A stretch of 64,000 nt of DNA, taken from contig JABDFB010000002.1 of NCBI GenBank assembly GCA_013286765.1, forward strand, positions 5,833-69,832, in the 5' to 3' direction. Below are positions 1-7,310 of the stretch, piece after piece. Both the position numbers and the translations under genes were made by a program. Below the pieces are notes generated by a model that searched no databases, was not told where the DNA came from, and saw nothing but the letters and a program-made list of their open reading frames with translations. The first letter of the stretch is position 1. Each line of letters begins with the position of its first letter. Source of the stretch: Deltaproteobacteria bacterium. GTDB taxonomy: Bacteria; Bdellovibrionota; UBA1018.

Positions 1-453
1 AATAATACTTTTCGGGCCGCCTTTTTTGGAGGTGCCAAAGAGGGCTCCAATATAATTTTAAGTAGAATCCAAGGATTTCTATCTGGGGAATATGTCGAAG
101 AAAAAACAGCAGCAGAAAAAAGAGCGCAGGAACTTCTGCTAGTGAAGCAACAAAGTGAATTGAAACGCCCTAACTACCCTAATGGGGACCGCCCTAATGA
201 TGGCGGATCCCGAACGGCAACTCATCGCGAGGAACCGGTGCAGTCAGACCAAAAAAAGCGTCGGAGGAAAGAACGTCGGGAAAGGAAGGAAAGTCGGGGA
301 CGGTCTCAGCAATCAAATCAAAAGCCAACCGAGCAAGAACACCGGATTCGAATTGAGCCGCAAGCAAAATTCAAGACTCCAGCAACTGTGGACGAACACT
401 TGGAACCGCTGACCGGTGATCAACACGAACCCGCTCTCCCAAAGGAGAAATAG
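1..453 (+). CDS. C-terminal part of an unrecognised basic protein (5' end outside window)
   Basis: The frame is open from base 1, so the start lies upstream and only about 150 codons are visible. The first roughly 50 residues are mixed hydrophobic and charged (FRAAFFGGAKEG, then FLSGEYVEEKTA). The rest is a highly charged, probably disordered tail rich in Lys, Arg, Glu and Gln with an RRRKERRERKE run. A GTG at 142 could be an internal start, but the frame upstream of it has no stop, so I treat that stretch as coding. I do not recognise the family. The gene runs head-on into the nucleoside operon; hairpins lie between the two. Basic low-complexity tails occur on nucleic-acid-binding and membrane proteins, but that is not evidence of function here. 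Confidence 0.55.
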   Translation, partial: NNTFRAAFFGGAKEGSNIILSRIQGFLSGEYVEEKTAAEKRAQELLLVKQQSELKRPNYPNGDRPNDGGSRTATHREEPVQSDQKKRRRKERRERKESRGRSQQSNQKPTEQEHRIRIEPQAKFKTPATVDEHLEPLTGDQHEPALPKEK

Positions 454-484
454 CGGGCTGCCTATCTTACCCTCCGCGGGAGGG
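430..484. terminator. Paired hairpins between convergent genes
   Basis: CCCGCT at 430-435 pairs with AGCGGG at 452-457, with CTCC/GGAG nested inside. A second stem pairs CCCTCC (470-475) with GGAGGG (479-484) across a 3-nt loop. They lie between the stop of the plus-strand gene at 453 and the stop of the minus-strand operon at 493. No clear T-tract follows on either strand, so use as an intrinsic terminator is an inference from position. Confidence 0.4.
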
Positions 485-492
485 GAAGCGAG

Positions 493-504
493 TTATCGGA
501 TACC
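493..504. repeat. Copy C of the ATCGGATACC dispersed repeat
   Basis: TTATCGGATACC here supplies the last codons and the stop of the amidohydrolase gene. The same sequence ends two longer intergenic repeat copies at 35664-35725 and 42254-42301. Only this short block is shared with them, so membership in the family is tentative. Confidence 0.35.
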
Positions 505-1896
505 TTTGCTGATGGTTTTATGCGCTTTGCGCATTAAGCTCTGTAGTTTCTCTACCGAGAATCCACTCATCTTCCCATTTGTATACACCATTTTTCCATC
601 GACCATGGTCCACTTCACATGAGAAGGGTCGGAGGAATAGACGATGGAAGAGGCAATGGCCTCATTATCCAGGGAAAGTTTTTCTGGAATAGAGTTGGTT
701 AAGGTATTTAGATCCATCGCTACTAAATCGGCTTTTTTGCCTTCCTCGATGGATCCGATTTGATCAAACCAATTCAGTGCTACGGCACCATTTCGAGTGG
801 CCATATCGAGGACTTCGGTAGCCGGCATGCCTTTGGGACCGATGCGGGGTTTGTGCAAAATCGCTGCAAGTTTTAATTCATTGAATATATTTAGACTATT
901 GTTACAAGGAGCCCCATCGGCTCCGAGGCAAACGTTGATGCCAAGGGCTTTAAGTTCTGGGATAGGTGCAATTCCAGATGCGAGTTTTAGATTGGAACTA
1001 GGGCAATGAGTAACATGGGTTCCGGTTCTTTTGAGGATTCTCTGTTCTTTTGGGTTGAGCCAGACGCCGTGAGCGATCACTAGGCGAGGGGATGTTAGCC
1101 CCATTTGTTCGAGGCATTCGATGTTTTCGCACCCAAAGCGTTTTCGGACAATTTCAATTTCGTTTTGATTTTCACTGGCGTGGGTGTGGACGATAGCATT
1201 GAGTTCACGTGAAATCTTAGCGACTGATTTGAGTAGTTGGTCGGAACACGAAATAGCAAATCGGGGTGCGAAAGAAGCACGGATGCGATCGTTCTCTTTA
1301 TTATTCCATTTAGAATATAGCTGGTATGCTTCTTCGAGTGCTTGGGCAGTAGGCTCGCTCAGGGCACTGGCGGAAGAAGACGGAATCTCCGGGGCGTGGT
1401 CCATCAGGCATTTGCCAACGCTGGCGCGGATGCCGGTGTCCCGCACGGCGCGAAAAACAGATTCCGTATGTTTTACGGTGGCCATGTCTAAAATACAGGT
1501 GGTACCGGAAGCGAGGAGTTCGTTTATTCCCAGGAGAGCGCTAGTATATAATGTTTCCGGCGTATGGGCGGCTTCCATCAGCCAAATACGCTTCGTGAGC
1601 CACTCGATTAAATCCATATCATCGGCTTGATTCCGAAATAAAGTCTGGCAGAGATGGATATGAGTTTGGACAAAACCGGGCAAGATGGTTAAACCGCGAG
1701 CGTCGATGATTTTTAGATTCGCGCCGCGCCCTCTATTCTCACCGCGCGCACTAGGACTGCGCGACGTGATGGCATCCATGACGCCGTTGCGGATTCGGAT
1801 GTTTTTCCTAAAAACTTTACGCTGCTCGTCTTGCGTGTACAGGGTCCCATTGATGATCCACGTTTCACTACCGGCAGCAGCTTTGTCGCGTTTCAT
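493..1896 (-). CDS. Amidohydrolase of the MTA/SAH (adenosine) deaminase family
   Basis: This 467-residue protein has the metal-dependent amidohydrolase plan: a small beta domain, then a TIM barrel with QTHIHL (metal-binding HxH) near residue 80, HTHASEN near 240, AHGVWL near 275, LGADGAPCNN near 330, and a closing beta domain ending in a KKADLVAMD-type strand. DLIEWLTKRIWLMEA is typical of the TrzA/AtzA/MtaD branch, which deaminates S-adenosylhomocysteine, methylthioadenosine or adenosine. It is the last gene of the nucleoside operon and its ATG overlaps the TGA of the cytidine deaminase gene (ATGA), so translation is probably coupled. No classical adenosine deaminase is in the operon, so this enzyme may supply that step by making inosine for the phosphorylase. 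Guanine or another base deaminase is possible. Confidence 0.85.
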   Translation of the reverse strand: MKRDKAAAGSETWIINGTLYTQDEQRKVFRKNIRIRNGVMDAITSRSPSARGENRGRGANLKIIDARGLTILPGFVQTHIHLCQTLFRNQADDMDLIEWLTKRIWLMEAAHTPETLYTSALLGINELLASGTTCILDMATVKHTESVFRAVRDTGIRASVGKCLMDHAPEIPSSSASALSEPTAQALEEAYQLYSKWNNKENDRIRASFAPRFAISCSDQLLKSVAKISRELNAIVHTHASENQNEIEIVRKRFGCENIECLEQMGLTSPRLVIAHGVWLNPKEQRILKRTGTHVTHCPSSNLKLASGIAPIPELKALGINVCLGADGAPCNNSLNIFNELKLAAILHKPRIGPKGMPATEVLDMATRNGAVALNWFDQIGSIEEGKKADLVAMDLNTLTNSIPEKLSLDNEAIASSIVYSSDPSHVKWTMVDGKMVYTNGKMSGFSVEKLQSLMRKAHKTISKGIR

Positions 1897-2336
1897 TTAC
1901 TGCTCAAGAACCCGCGGCGGAAGGGGTTGGAAAAAATTTCAATGAATTTCTTTAGAGAGAAATTTCCCTTCACATTGGCGAAGTAGATATTGGGATTTTT
2001 TCCAAATTCGCCAATTACTTGCAGGCACATGCCGCAGGGAGGCCAAGGGTCGCGTGAATCAGTGACCACGAGGACGTCCGAAATTTCGAGAAAACCGACT
2101 TCGCTCACCGCTTTTACAATCGCCGTACGTTCCGCACAGATACAGCCCCCGTAAGAGGAGTTTTCGACGTTACATCCAGAAAAAATTTTCCCCGTGTTAG
2201 TGCGAATGGCGGCGCCGACTTTGTGGCCGCTGTAAATGCAGTGGGCTTTTTCCCGAGCAAGGACTGCATTTCTGAAAAGTTCTCGAACTTCTTCTGTTGA
2301 TTCTGCGATATTCGAACTGATGGGTTTTGTGGTCAT
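1893..2336 (-). CDS. cdd: Cytidine deaminase
   Basis: A 147-residue cytosolic zinc enzyme converting cytidine and deoxycytidine to uridine and deoxyuridine. Visible signatures are YSGHKVGAAI near residue 40, the NVENSSYGG substrate loop, CAER with the catalytic Glu and a zinc Cys, and PCGMCLQ with the other two zinc cysteines. The length is close to the usual 130-150 of the tetrameric form. The gene lies 31 nt downstream of the purine nucleoside phosphorylase gene and its stop overlaps the start of the amidohydrolase. It would feed uridine and deoxyuridine to the pyrimidine phosphorylase encoded in the same operon. Confidence 0.93.
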   Translation of the reverse strand: MTTKPISSNIAESTEEVRELFRNAVLAREKAHCIYSGHKVGAAIRTNTGKIFSGCNVENSSYGGCICAERTAIVKAVSEVGFLEISDVLVVTDSRDPWPPCGMCLQVIGEFGKNPNIYFANVKGNFSLKKFIEIFSNPFRRGFLSSK

Positions 2337-2367
2337 CTTAACCTTACTTTCTGGAAGCAGCGCCCGT

Positions 2368-3252
2368 TTAGACTTTATCTGGGGCCGACGTCTTATTGGA
2401 CATATTAGCCGGCATTTTAGCCAATTGGGGAGCAGATTCGACCAGAATCCGTCTTAGTCTGTCTGCTCCGATCTTGGAGACCTCCAAGACTTCAGCGTGA
2501 GTGGGTACCGTTCGTGAAAGTCCCGCTGCGAAATTTGTAATGCAGCTGATTCCGAAAACCGGAATTCCAAAATGATTGGCAGCAATGGCCTCGGAAACAG
2601 TAGACATCCCGACTGCATCAGCTCCCAAGATTCTAAGCATTCGTACTTCGGCAGGTGTTTCATAGGTAGGGCCAATTAATCCGGCGTAGACCCCACTATG
2701 AATCGGCATATCGATTTGCGTGGCAGTCGCCTGCACGATTTTTCTCGCCTCCAGACTATAGGCTTCCGTCAAATCGGGAAAGCGTGGTCCTAGTTCGGAT
2801 AAATTAGGGCCGATCAAAGGATTGCCGCCGGTCAAATTCAAGTGATCGTCGATTACCATCAAATCGCCGGGACGGAATCGTGTGTTAATTCCGCCGGCGG
2901 CATTTGTCAAAATGAGCGTTTTGATTCCGAGAGAACAGAGGACTCGGGTTGGAAAAATTACTTCTCTTTGGGAATAGCCTTCGTAGGCATGAAAGCGGCC
3001 AAGCATACAGATGGTAGGAACACCATTGAGTTTTCCGTACATAAGTTGGCCGGCATGACCCACGACGCTGGTGGGGTGGAAGTAGGGAATTTCAGAATAA
3101 GGAATGGTGACAGTCTCCGTGAGTTCTTGACAGACGCTGCCGAGCCCCGACCCAAGAATAATGCCCAGAGTCGGTCTCATTTGGACTCGGTTTCTTATGA
3201 TCTGAACTGCCTCTTGAATGCGCTGGTAACTGTTTTTTTCACCATTTGCCAT
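2368..3252 (-). CDS. Purine nucleoside phosphorylase (trimeric PNP family)
   Basis: This 294-residue enzyme splits purine (deoxy)nucleosides with phosphate into base and (deoxy)ribose 1-phosphate. Trimeric-type signatures are GIILGSGLGS near residue 30 (phosphate loop), VGHAGQLMYG, GRFHAYEGYS, TNAAGGI, the GPTYETPAEVRM purine-site segment and GMSTVSEAIAANH. These mark the PunA/PupG/XapA type rather than the hexameric DeoD type. An AGGA Shine-Dalgarno at 3261-3264 sits 8 nt before the ATG. The gene is third-last of the operon, behind a 13-bp tandem repeat separating it from deoA. The sugar phosphate product goes to DeoB and DeoC; the free base could be recovered by the Hpt encoded at 47655-48200. 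Confidence 0.94.
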   Translation of the reverse strand: MANGEKNSYQRIQEAVQIIRNRVQMRPTLGIILGSGLGSVCQELTETVTIPYSEIPYFHPTSVVGHAGQLMYGKLNGVPTICMLGRFHAYEGYSQREVIFPTRVLCSLGIKTLILTNAAGGINTRFRPGDLMVIDDHLNLTGGNPLIGPNLSELGPRFPDLTEAYSLEARKIVQATATQIDMPIHSGVYAGLIGPTYETPAEVRMLRILGADAVGMSTVSEAIAANHFGIPVFGISCITNFAAGLSRTVPTHAEVLEVSKIGADRLRRILVESAPQLAKMPANMSNKTSAPDKV

Positions 3253-3288
3253 CTTGAAAGTCCTTTATCGGAGTTCGTTTCTAGCTCG

Positions 3289-3340
3289 GTCATTAAATTT
3301 GATCATTATGTCTGGTCATTACACCCGACCATTACATTTG
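3289..3340 (-). repeat. Four tandem 13-bp units carrying TAATG on the coding strand
   Basis: Four exact-period units start at 3289, 3302, 3315 and 3328: GTCATTAAATTTG, ATCATTATGTCTG, GTCATTACACCCG and ACCATTACATTTG. Read on the minus (coding) strand, every unit contains TAATG, an overlapping stop and start codon. The first TAATG supplies the deoA stop. From there two mini-ORFs can be read: ATG at 3332 to TAA at 3306 (8 residues), then ATG at 3306 to TAA at 3265 (13 residues). The second ends just before the Shine-Dalgarno of the phosphorylase gene. The array therefore overlaps the last codons of deoA and fills most of the junction. Confidence 0.75.
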
Positions 3341-4684
3341 GTCGAGTATGAGTTTTCCAACGGATTTTCTGGAACTACTCATTTCGATCGATTTCCAAAA
3401 CTGGTTTTCTAAAGACGCGAGGTCCATGTCTTTTGGTGCGTAGACGGTGGCTACCGGTTCGCCTGCTAAAACTTCGTGCCCCAGTTTTTTGTGGAAAACC
3501 AAACCAACATTATAATTGATGAGGTCTGTCACTTTTTTTCTGCCACCACCGAGGTCTACCACAATTCGCCCGATATTCTCTGCGTTCATTTTGTTGAGAT
3601 AGCCTTTGCGCTTTGCTTTCCAAACCACTCTTTGGGTCGATTGATTGCTAGGTTGCGGAGTCGACTCGAACAATCCAAGATGTTCGGGGTTTCCACCTTG
3701 CGCTTTGATCAGTTTTTTAAAAATTTCCCAGGCGCTACCGTCTTTGAGGCGGTCTTGAGCGATTTTTCTGCCTTCCAAAAGATTACGGGCAAGACCACCT
3801 AGCTCGAGCATATGGGCACAAAGGTGGATAGTGAGTTCTTTGAGATCAGTCGAGCAAAGGTCGTCTTCGGGTTTCTCGTTTTTGAGAACTTCTATGGCTT
3901 CTTTGACTTCCAAGGCGTTTCCGACAGAGTAACCCAGGGGCTGGTTCATATCTGAAAGGACAGCACGGCACGGGAGTTTCATTTTCTTTGCGACTCGGAG
4001 TAATGTCTTAGCGAGCTTTTGAGCATCCGCTTTAGTTCTCATGAAAGCACCGCTACCCACTTTCACATCCAGCACTAGCGCGTTGGTCCCTTCCGCTAGT
4101 TTCTTGGAAAGTATGGACGCAACAATCAGTGGAATGCACTCAACGGTTCCAGTGACATCACGTAAAGAGTAGAGTTTGCGATCGGCCGGGACCATTTTTT
4201 CTGATTGACCGATAATGGCACACCCGATGCGCGAAAGCGTGTTCTCAAATTCTTGTTTGCTCAAGTTGATGCGCATGCCTTTGATTGCTTCCAGCTTATC
4301 AAGAGTTCCGCCACTATGGCCGAGTCCACGGCCAGCCATCATAGGAACTTTTAGACCGCAAGCAGCTGCCAAGGGCGCTAAGATGATCGAAATTTTGTCG
4401 CCGACGCCCCCAGTGGAGTGTTTATCTGCTTTAAAGCCAGAGACGCCGGATAAATCGTAAATTTCTCCACTCTCGGTCATGGCTTCTGTCAGGTGAATGG
4501 TCTCGTTTAAACTGAGGCCTCTAAAAAAAATCGCCATGAGCAGGGCGCTCGCCTGGTAATCAGCCACCTCACCCGAAGTTAAACCGAAAATAAAATTTCG
4601 GATTTCCTGGCGAGTGAGTTCCCCACCGTCACGTTTTTTTTTGATAATCCAAACGGGATTCGAAATTGCTGTGACTGGAGTCAT
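3332..4684 (-). CDS. deoA: Thymidine / pyrimidine-nucleoside phosphorylase
   Basis: A 450-residue enzyme that phosphorolyses thymidine, deoxyuridine or uridine to base and sugar 1-phosphate. Visible features are the alpha-helical N-terminal domain with SGEVADYQASALLMAI, the phosphate-binding KHSTGGVGDKIS near residue 85, the family signature MAGRGLGHSGGTLDKLE near 115, and KLYSLRDVTGTVE with the substrate Arg/Ser/Lys region. The length is slightly above the 430-440 usual for the family. Its ATG overlaps the TGA of deoB (ATGA at 4684-4681). Its last codons lie in the 13-bp tandem repeat. It partners DeoB and DeoC downstream in the pathway. Whether it prefers thymidine alone (DeoA) or all pyrimidine nucleosides (Pdp) cannot be told from sequence by eye. 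Confidence 0.93.
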   Translation of the reverse strand: MTPVTAISNPVWIIKKKRDGGELTRQEIRNFIFGLTSGEVADYQASALLMAIFFRGLSLNETIHLTEAMTESGEIYDLSGVSGFKADKHSTGGVGDKISIILAPLAAACGLKVPMMAGRGLGHSGGTLDKLEAIKGMRINLSKQEFENTLSRIGCAIIGQSEKMVPADRKLYSLRDVTGTVECIPLIVASILSKKLAEGTNALVLDVKVGSGAFMRTKADAQKLAKTLLRVAKKMKLPCRAVLSDMNQPLGYSVGNALEVKEAIEVLKNEKPEDDLCSTDLKELTIHLCAHMLELGGLARNLLEGRKIAQDRLKDGSAWEIFKKLIKAQGGNPEHLGLFESTPQPSNQSTQRVVWKAKRKGYLNKMNAENIGRIVVDLGGGRKKVTDLINYNVGLVFHKKLGHEVLAGEPVATVYAPKDMDLASLENQFWKSIEMSSSRKSVGKLILDQM

Positions 4685-5919
4685 TGGATCAGCTCCGCAA
4701 GAAAGGATTTTCCGTCGAGAGACTTCGAAGCGGTCCCGGAAAGCGTTCCTATGAGAGCCTCGGTAACCGTTGCGCCGATATCAGAAAAACTTTCGCGTAT
4801 GCCCAAGTCGACGGCACCATGAGATTTTTTTTGTCCCGGCGAATAGGCGAGGATCGGGGTGTACTCTCGGGTGTGATCCGTTCCAGGATAAGTAGGATCG
4901 TTTCCGTGGTCTGCTGAGATAACCAGAAGATCATTGGATTTGAGTTTTTGGACAATTTGGGCCAGGCCCTGGTCGAATTGTTCGAGAGCAGACCCGAATC
5001 CAACTACATCGCGACGATGTCCATAAAGCATATCAAAATCAATCAGGTTGCAATAAACTAGGCCAGCCTGAAACTGGTCCAATTGCTCCAAGACTACGGC
5101 GATACCGTCCGCGTTGCCATGAGTGTCGATATTCGATTGAATGCCGGCCGCAGCAAAGATATTGGAAATTTTTCCAACTCCCAGAGTTTCTATTCCAGCG
5201 GCACAGAGAACGTCCAAGTATGTCTCTCGAGGGGGTTTTTGAGAGTAGTCTTTTCTATTGTAGGTTCGCTGAAAGGGCTGTCCTTGCTTTGGATTGCCCA
5301 CAAACGGGCGTGCGATGACGCGGCCAATTTTAAGTTCGTCGCAGATTTGCCGTGCCGACTCGCAGATTTTGTAGAGCCGCTGTAAGCCAAAACTTTCTTC
5401 GTGCGCCGCTACTTGCCAAACACTATCAGCACTGGTGTAGAGTATGGGTTTGCCGGTTCGCAAATGCTCGTCGCCGAGTTCAACAATAATCTCGGTTCCA
5501 CTGGCGGTTTTGTTGCCCAGAATGCCGGGGAGTTGATTCTCTTTCACCCATCGATTGATCGCATCCTGTGGAAAACCCTTGGGGAAAACCTGAAATGGAT
5601 CACTGACTGGTAGACCTACCATCTCCCAGTGCCCGGAAGTGGTATCTTTGCCTTCAGAAAGTTCGGCAGCTCGGCCGAAGGCTCCAAAACCTTGGCCGGG
5701 TTTAAGCGGTTGGGTTCCTAATACGGAGGTGAGATTTCCGATTCCCATTTGTGCCAGATTTGGAAGCTGAAGAGTACGTCCTGTTTTTTTCTGAAACTGA
5801 TTCGATAGATTTCCCAATGTATTAGAACCTTGGTCTCCATATCGATCAGCATCGGGTAATTCGCCCGCTCCAACCCCATCTAGGACTATCCAGAACACGC
5901 GACTAACCGATTTCTTCAT
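4681..5919 (-). CDS. deoB: Phosphopentomutase
   Basis: A 412-residue alkaline-phosphatase-superfamily mutase that interconverts (deoxy)ribose 1-phosphate and 5-phosphate using Mn2+. The N-terminus has WIVLDGVGAGELPDA with the first metal Asp. DTTSGHWEM carries the phosphorylated Thr region near residue 95, NLIDFDMLYGHRRD lies near 295, and SADHGNDPTYPGTDHTRE supplies the second metal cluster near 345. The length is normal. A purine-rich stretch with AAGAGAAGAG precedes the ATG in the 59-bp gap after deoC. The stop overlaps the deoA start. It links the two phosphorylases of the operon to DeoC. Confidence 0.95.
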   Translation of the reverse strand: MKKSVSRVFWIVLDGVGAGELPDADRYGDQGSNTLGNLSNQFQKKTGRTLQLPNLAQMGIGNLTSVLGTQPLKPGQGFGAFGRAAELSEGKDTTSGHWEMVGLPVSDPFQVFPKGFPQDAINRWVKENQLPGILGNKTASGTEIIVELGDEHLRTGKPILYTSADSVWQVAAHEESFGLQRLYKICESARQICDELKIGRVIARPFVGNPKQGQPFQRTYNRKDYSQKPPRETYLDVLCAAGIETLGVGKISNIFAAAGIQSNIDTHGNADGIAVVLEQLDQFQAGLVYCNLIDFDMLYGHRRDVVGFGSALEQFDQGLAQIVQKLKSNDLLVISADHGNDPTYPGTDHTREYTPILAYSPGQKKSHGAVDLGIRESFSDIGATVTEALIGTLSGTASKSLDGKSFLAELIQ

Positions 5920-5978
5920 AGGTTTATCTCTTCTCTTCTTTTCTCTTCAGGTCTTTTCGACGGTACCCATAGGTGAAG

Positions 5979-6767
5979 TCAGTAGGCTGCTGTGGACGGT
6001 TTTGAGCCCGGCATTGAACCCATTTGGGGATTTTGCAATTCACCGATTATGTTGACACTTGCCGATGTGCCCAAGCGAGTTGCGCCGGCGTCCAGCATCT
6101 TTAAAGCGTCATTGAGAGTTCGAATTCCGCCTGAGGCCTTGACGCCCATTTCTGAACCCACGATTCGACGCATAAGTTCTACGTCGGCAACAGTTGCTCC
6201 GGATCCTGCAAATCCGGTCGAGGTCTTTACAAAAGCGGCGCCAGCTGCCTTGGATAGGGCACAACCGATGATCTTTTGGTCCTCGGTTAAACTTCCTGTT
6301 TCCAGAATTACTTTAACAGGATACGGACGACTTGCCACGACGACTTGCCGGATATCGTCATAGACGAATGAATAGTCTTTCTCTTTTAGTGCGGTTAGTT
6401 GAATCACCATATCAAGCTCTTGTGCGCCATCTTCAATGGCTTGTTTAACCTCAGCTACCTTAGAGATAGTGGGAAGTACCCCAGATGGAAAGCCAATTAC
6501 TGTAATCGGTCGGACGGGAGACTTTTGCAGAAGCGACGCTGCTAATCGGACGTAGTTTGGATTGATGCAGACTGTGGCAAACTGGAACTGTAGGGCTTCA
6601 GCACAGAGCTTTTTGATATCCGCCTCAGTGGCTTCCGGCTTCAGAAGGGTATGGTCAATCTTTGAGGCTAGGTGCTTGCCGGTGATCGGTTCATTTGGCT
6701 TTTCGTTTAGGTTAAACTGGCGACGAGTAGGCTTATCCACACAGGTATCCTTAATAGGTTCAATCAT
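5979..6767 (-). CDS. deoC: Deoxyribose-phosphate aldolase
   Basis: A class I aldolase cleaving deoxyribose 5-phosphate to acetaldehyde and glyceraldehyde 3-phosphate, the last step of deoxynucleoside catabolism. Motifs are KIDHTLLKPEAT near the start, VCINPNYVRLA, VKVILETGSL with the catalytic-region Lys, and AAFVKTSTGFAGSGAT with the Schiff-base Lys. The open frame extends to 6887, but the ATG at 6767 is preceded by an AGGGGGC ribosome site and gives 262 residues, nearer the usual length, so I prefer it. As first gene of the nucleoside operon it probably follows the operon promoter. TTGACA hexamers lie at 6807-6812 and 6830-6835 on the minus strand. Confidence 0.94.
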   Translation of the reverse strand: MIEPIKDTCVDKPTRRQFNLNEKPNEPITGKHLASKIDHTLLKPEATEADIKKLCAEALQFQFATVCINPNYVRLAASLLQKSPVRPITVIGFPSGVLPTISKVAEVKQAIEDGAQELDMVIQLTALKEKDYSFVYDDIRQVVVASRPYPVKVILETGSLTEDQKIIGCALSKAAGAAFVKTSTGFAGSGATVADVELMRRIVGSEMGVKASGGIRTLNDALKMLDAGATRLGTSASVNIIGELQNPQMGSMPGSKPSTAAY

Positions 6768-7310
6768 TTCTTGCCCCCTAAAACAGTTCCTACTTTTTAC
6801 TTGAAGTGTCAAGTCGGATTCGCTAACTTTGTCAACAGGAAGGTTTGCGCATAGCGAATCTTCATGATTAACTGAACCAGGTCGCATTTGCTAAAGTTTT
6901 TTGCTTTAGATATAAATGAATAAGACCTGTAGAATAGTTTGGAGTGGAGGAGAACTAATTTCCTCATCCCCTTTTGGATTAAGAAATTTGCAGGAATTCC
7001 CGGTGAAGTCTGGGAATACTCAAGAGGCCTTAAGGCTGCTGAAGAAGACTTTCAGCGCTACGCTTGACGCATACCAATTTGGGAGATTTTATTGCAATTA
7101 ATGTTGAGACCATGGGCATCACGAAACCATGGGTAGGGTTTGTAGGAGCATCAAGTTGCCCTTAGAAAAATTTTTTACGCAAGCACGAAAAAAAATGTTT
7201 TTACAAACAGTTCGTTTAAGAAGTGAATCACCGTCGTTATCTTTTGGTGATTCTGACTTTCCATACCCTGTTTTCATTTGTATGCCTCTGGTCGACTGAC
7301 GGGAGTGTCC
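6768..7310. other. 543-bp divergent intergenic region between deoC and the RNase E/G gene
   Basis: It should hold promoters for both directions. On the minus strand two TTGACA hexamers (6830-6835, then 6807-6812) lie with exactly 17 bp between them upstream of deoC; a good -10 is not obvious. On the plus strand there is a small inverted repeat ATTCCC/GGGAAT (6996-7017), two CCATGGG copies around 7113-7135, and a stronger hairpin at 7225-7253. A 61-codon ORF at 6916-7101 has no recognisable product or ribosome site and I do not call it a gene. Confidence 0.5.
7225..7253 (+). promoter_or_regulatory. Leader hairpin before the RNase E/G gene
   Basis: GAATCACC (7225-7232) and GGTGATTC (7246-7253) form a perfect 8-bp stem with a 13-nt loop, ending 57 nt before the chosen start codon. 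No T-tract follows, so it does not look like a terminator. In Escherichia coli the rne 5' leader is a structured target through which RNase E controls its own mRNA. An equivalent role here is an inference from position only. Confidence 0.4.

Noticed and set aside
7082..7096. GG-N10-TTGCA match to sigma-54 spacing upstream of the RNase gene
   Set aside because: Only GG and TTGCA match; CAC is absent and it is more than 200 bp from the start codon.
6916..7101. 61-codon plus-strand ORF before the RNase E/G gene
   Set aside because: No ribosome site, no recognisable product, and it lies in a region expected to be the promoter and leader.
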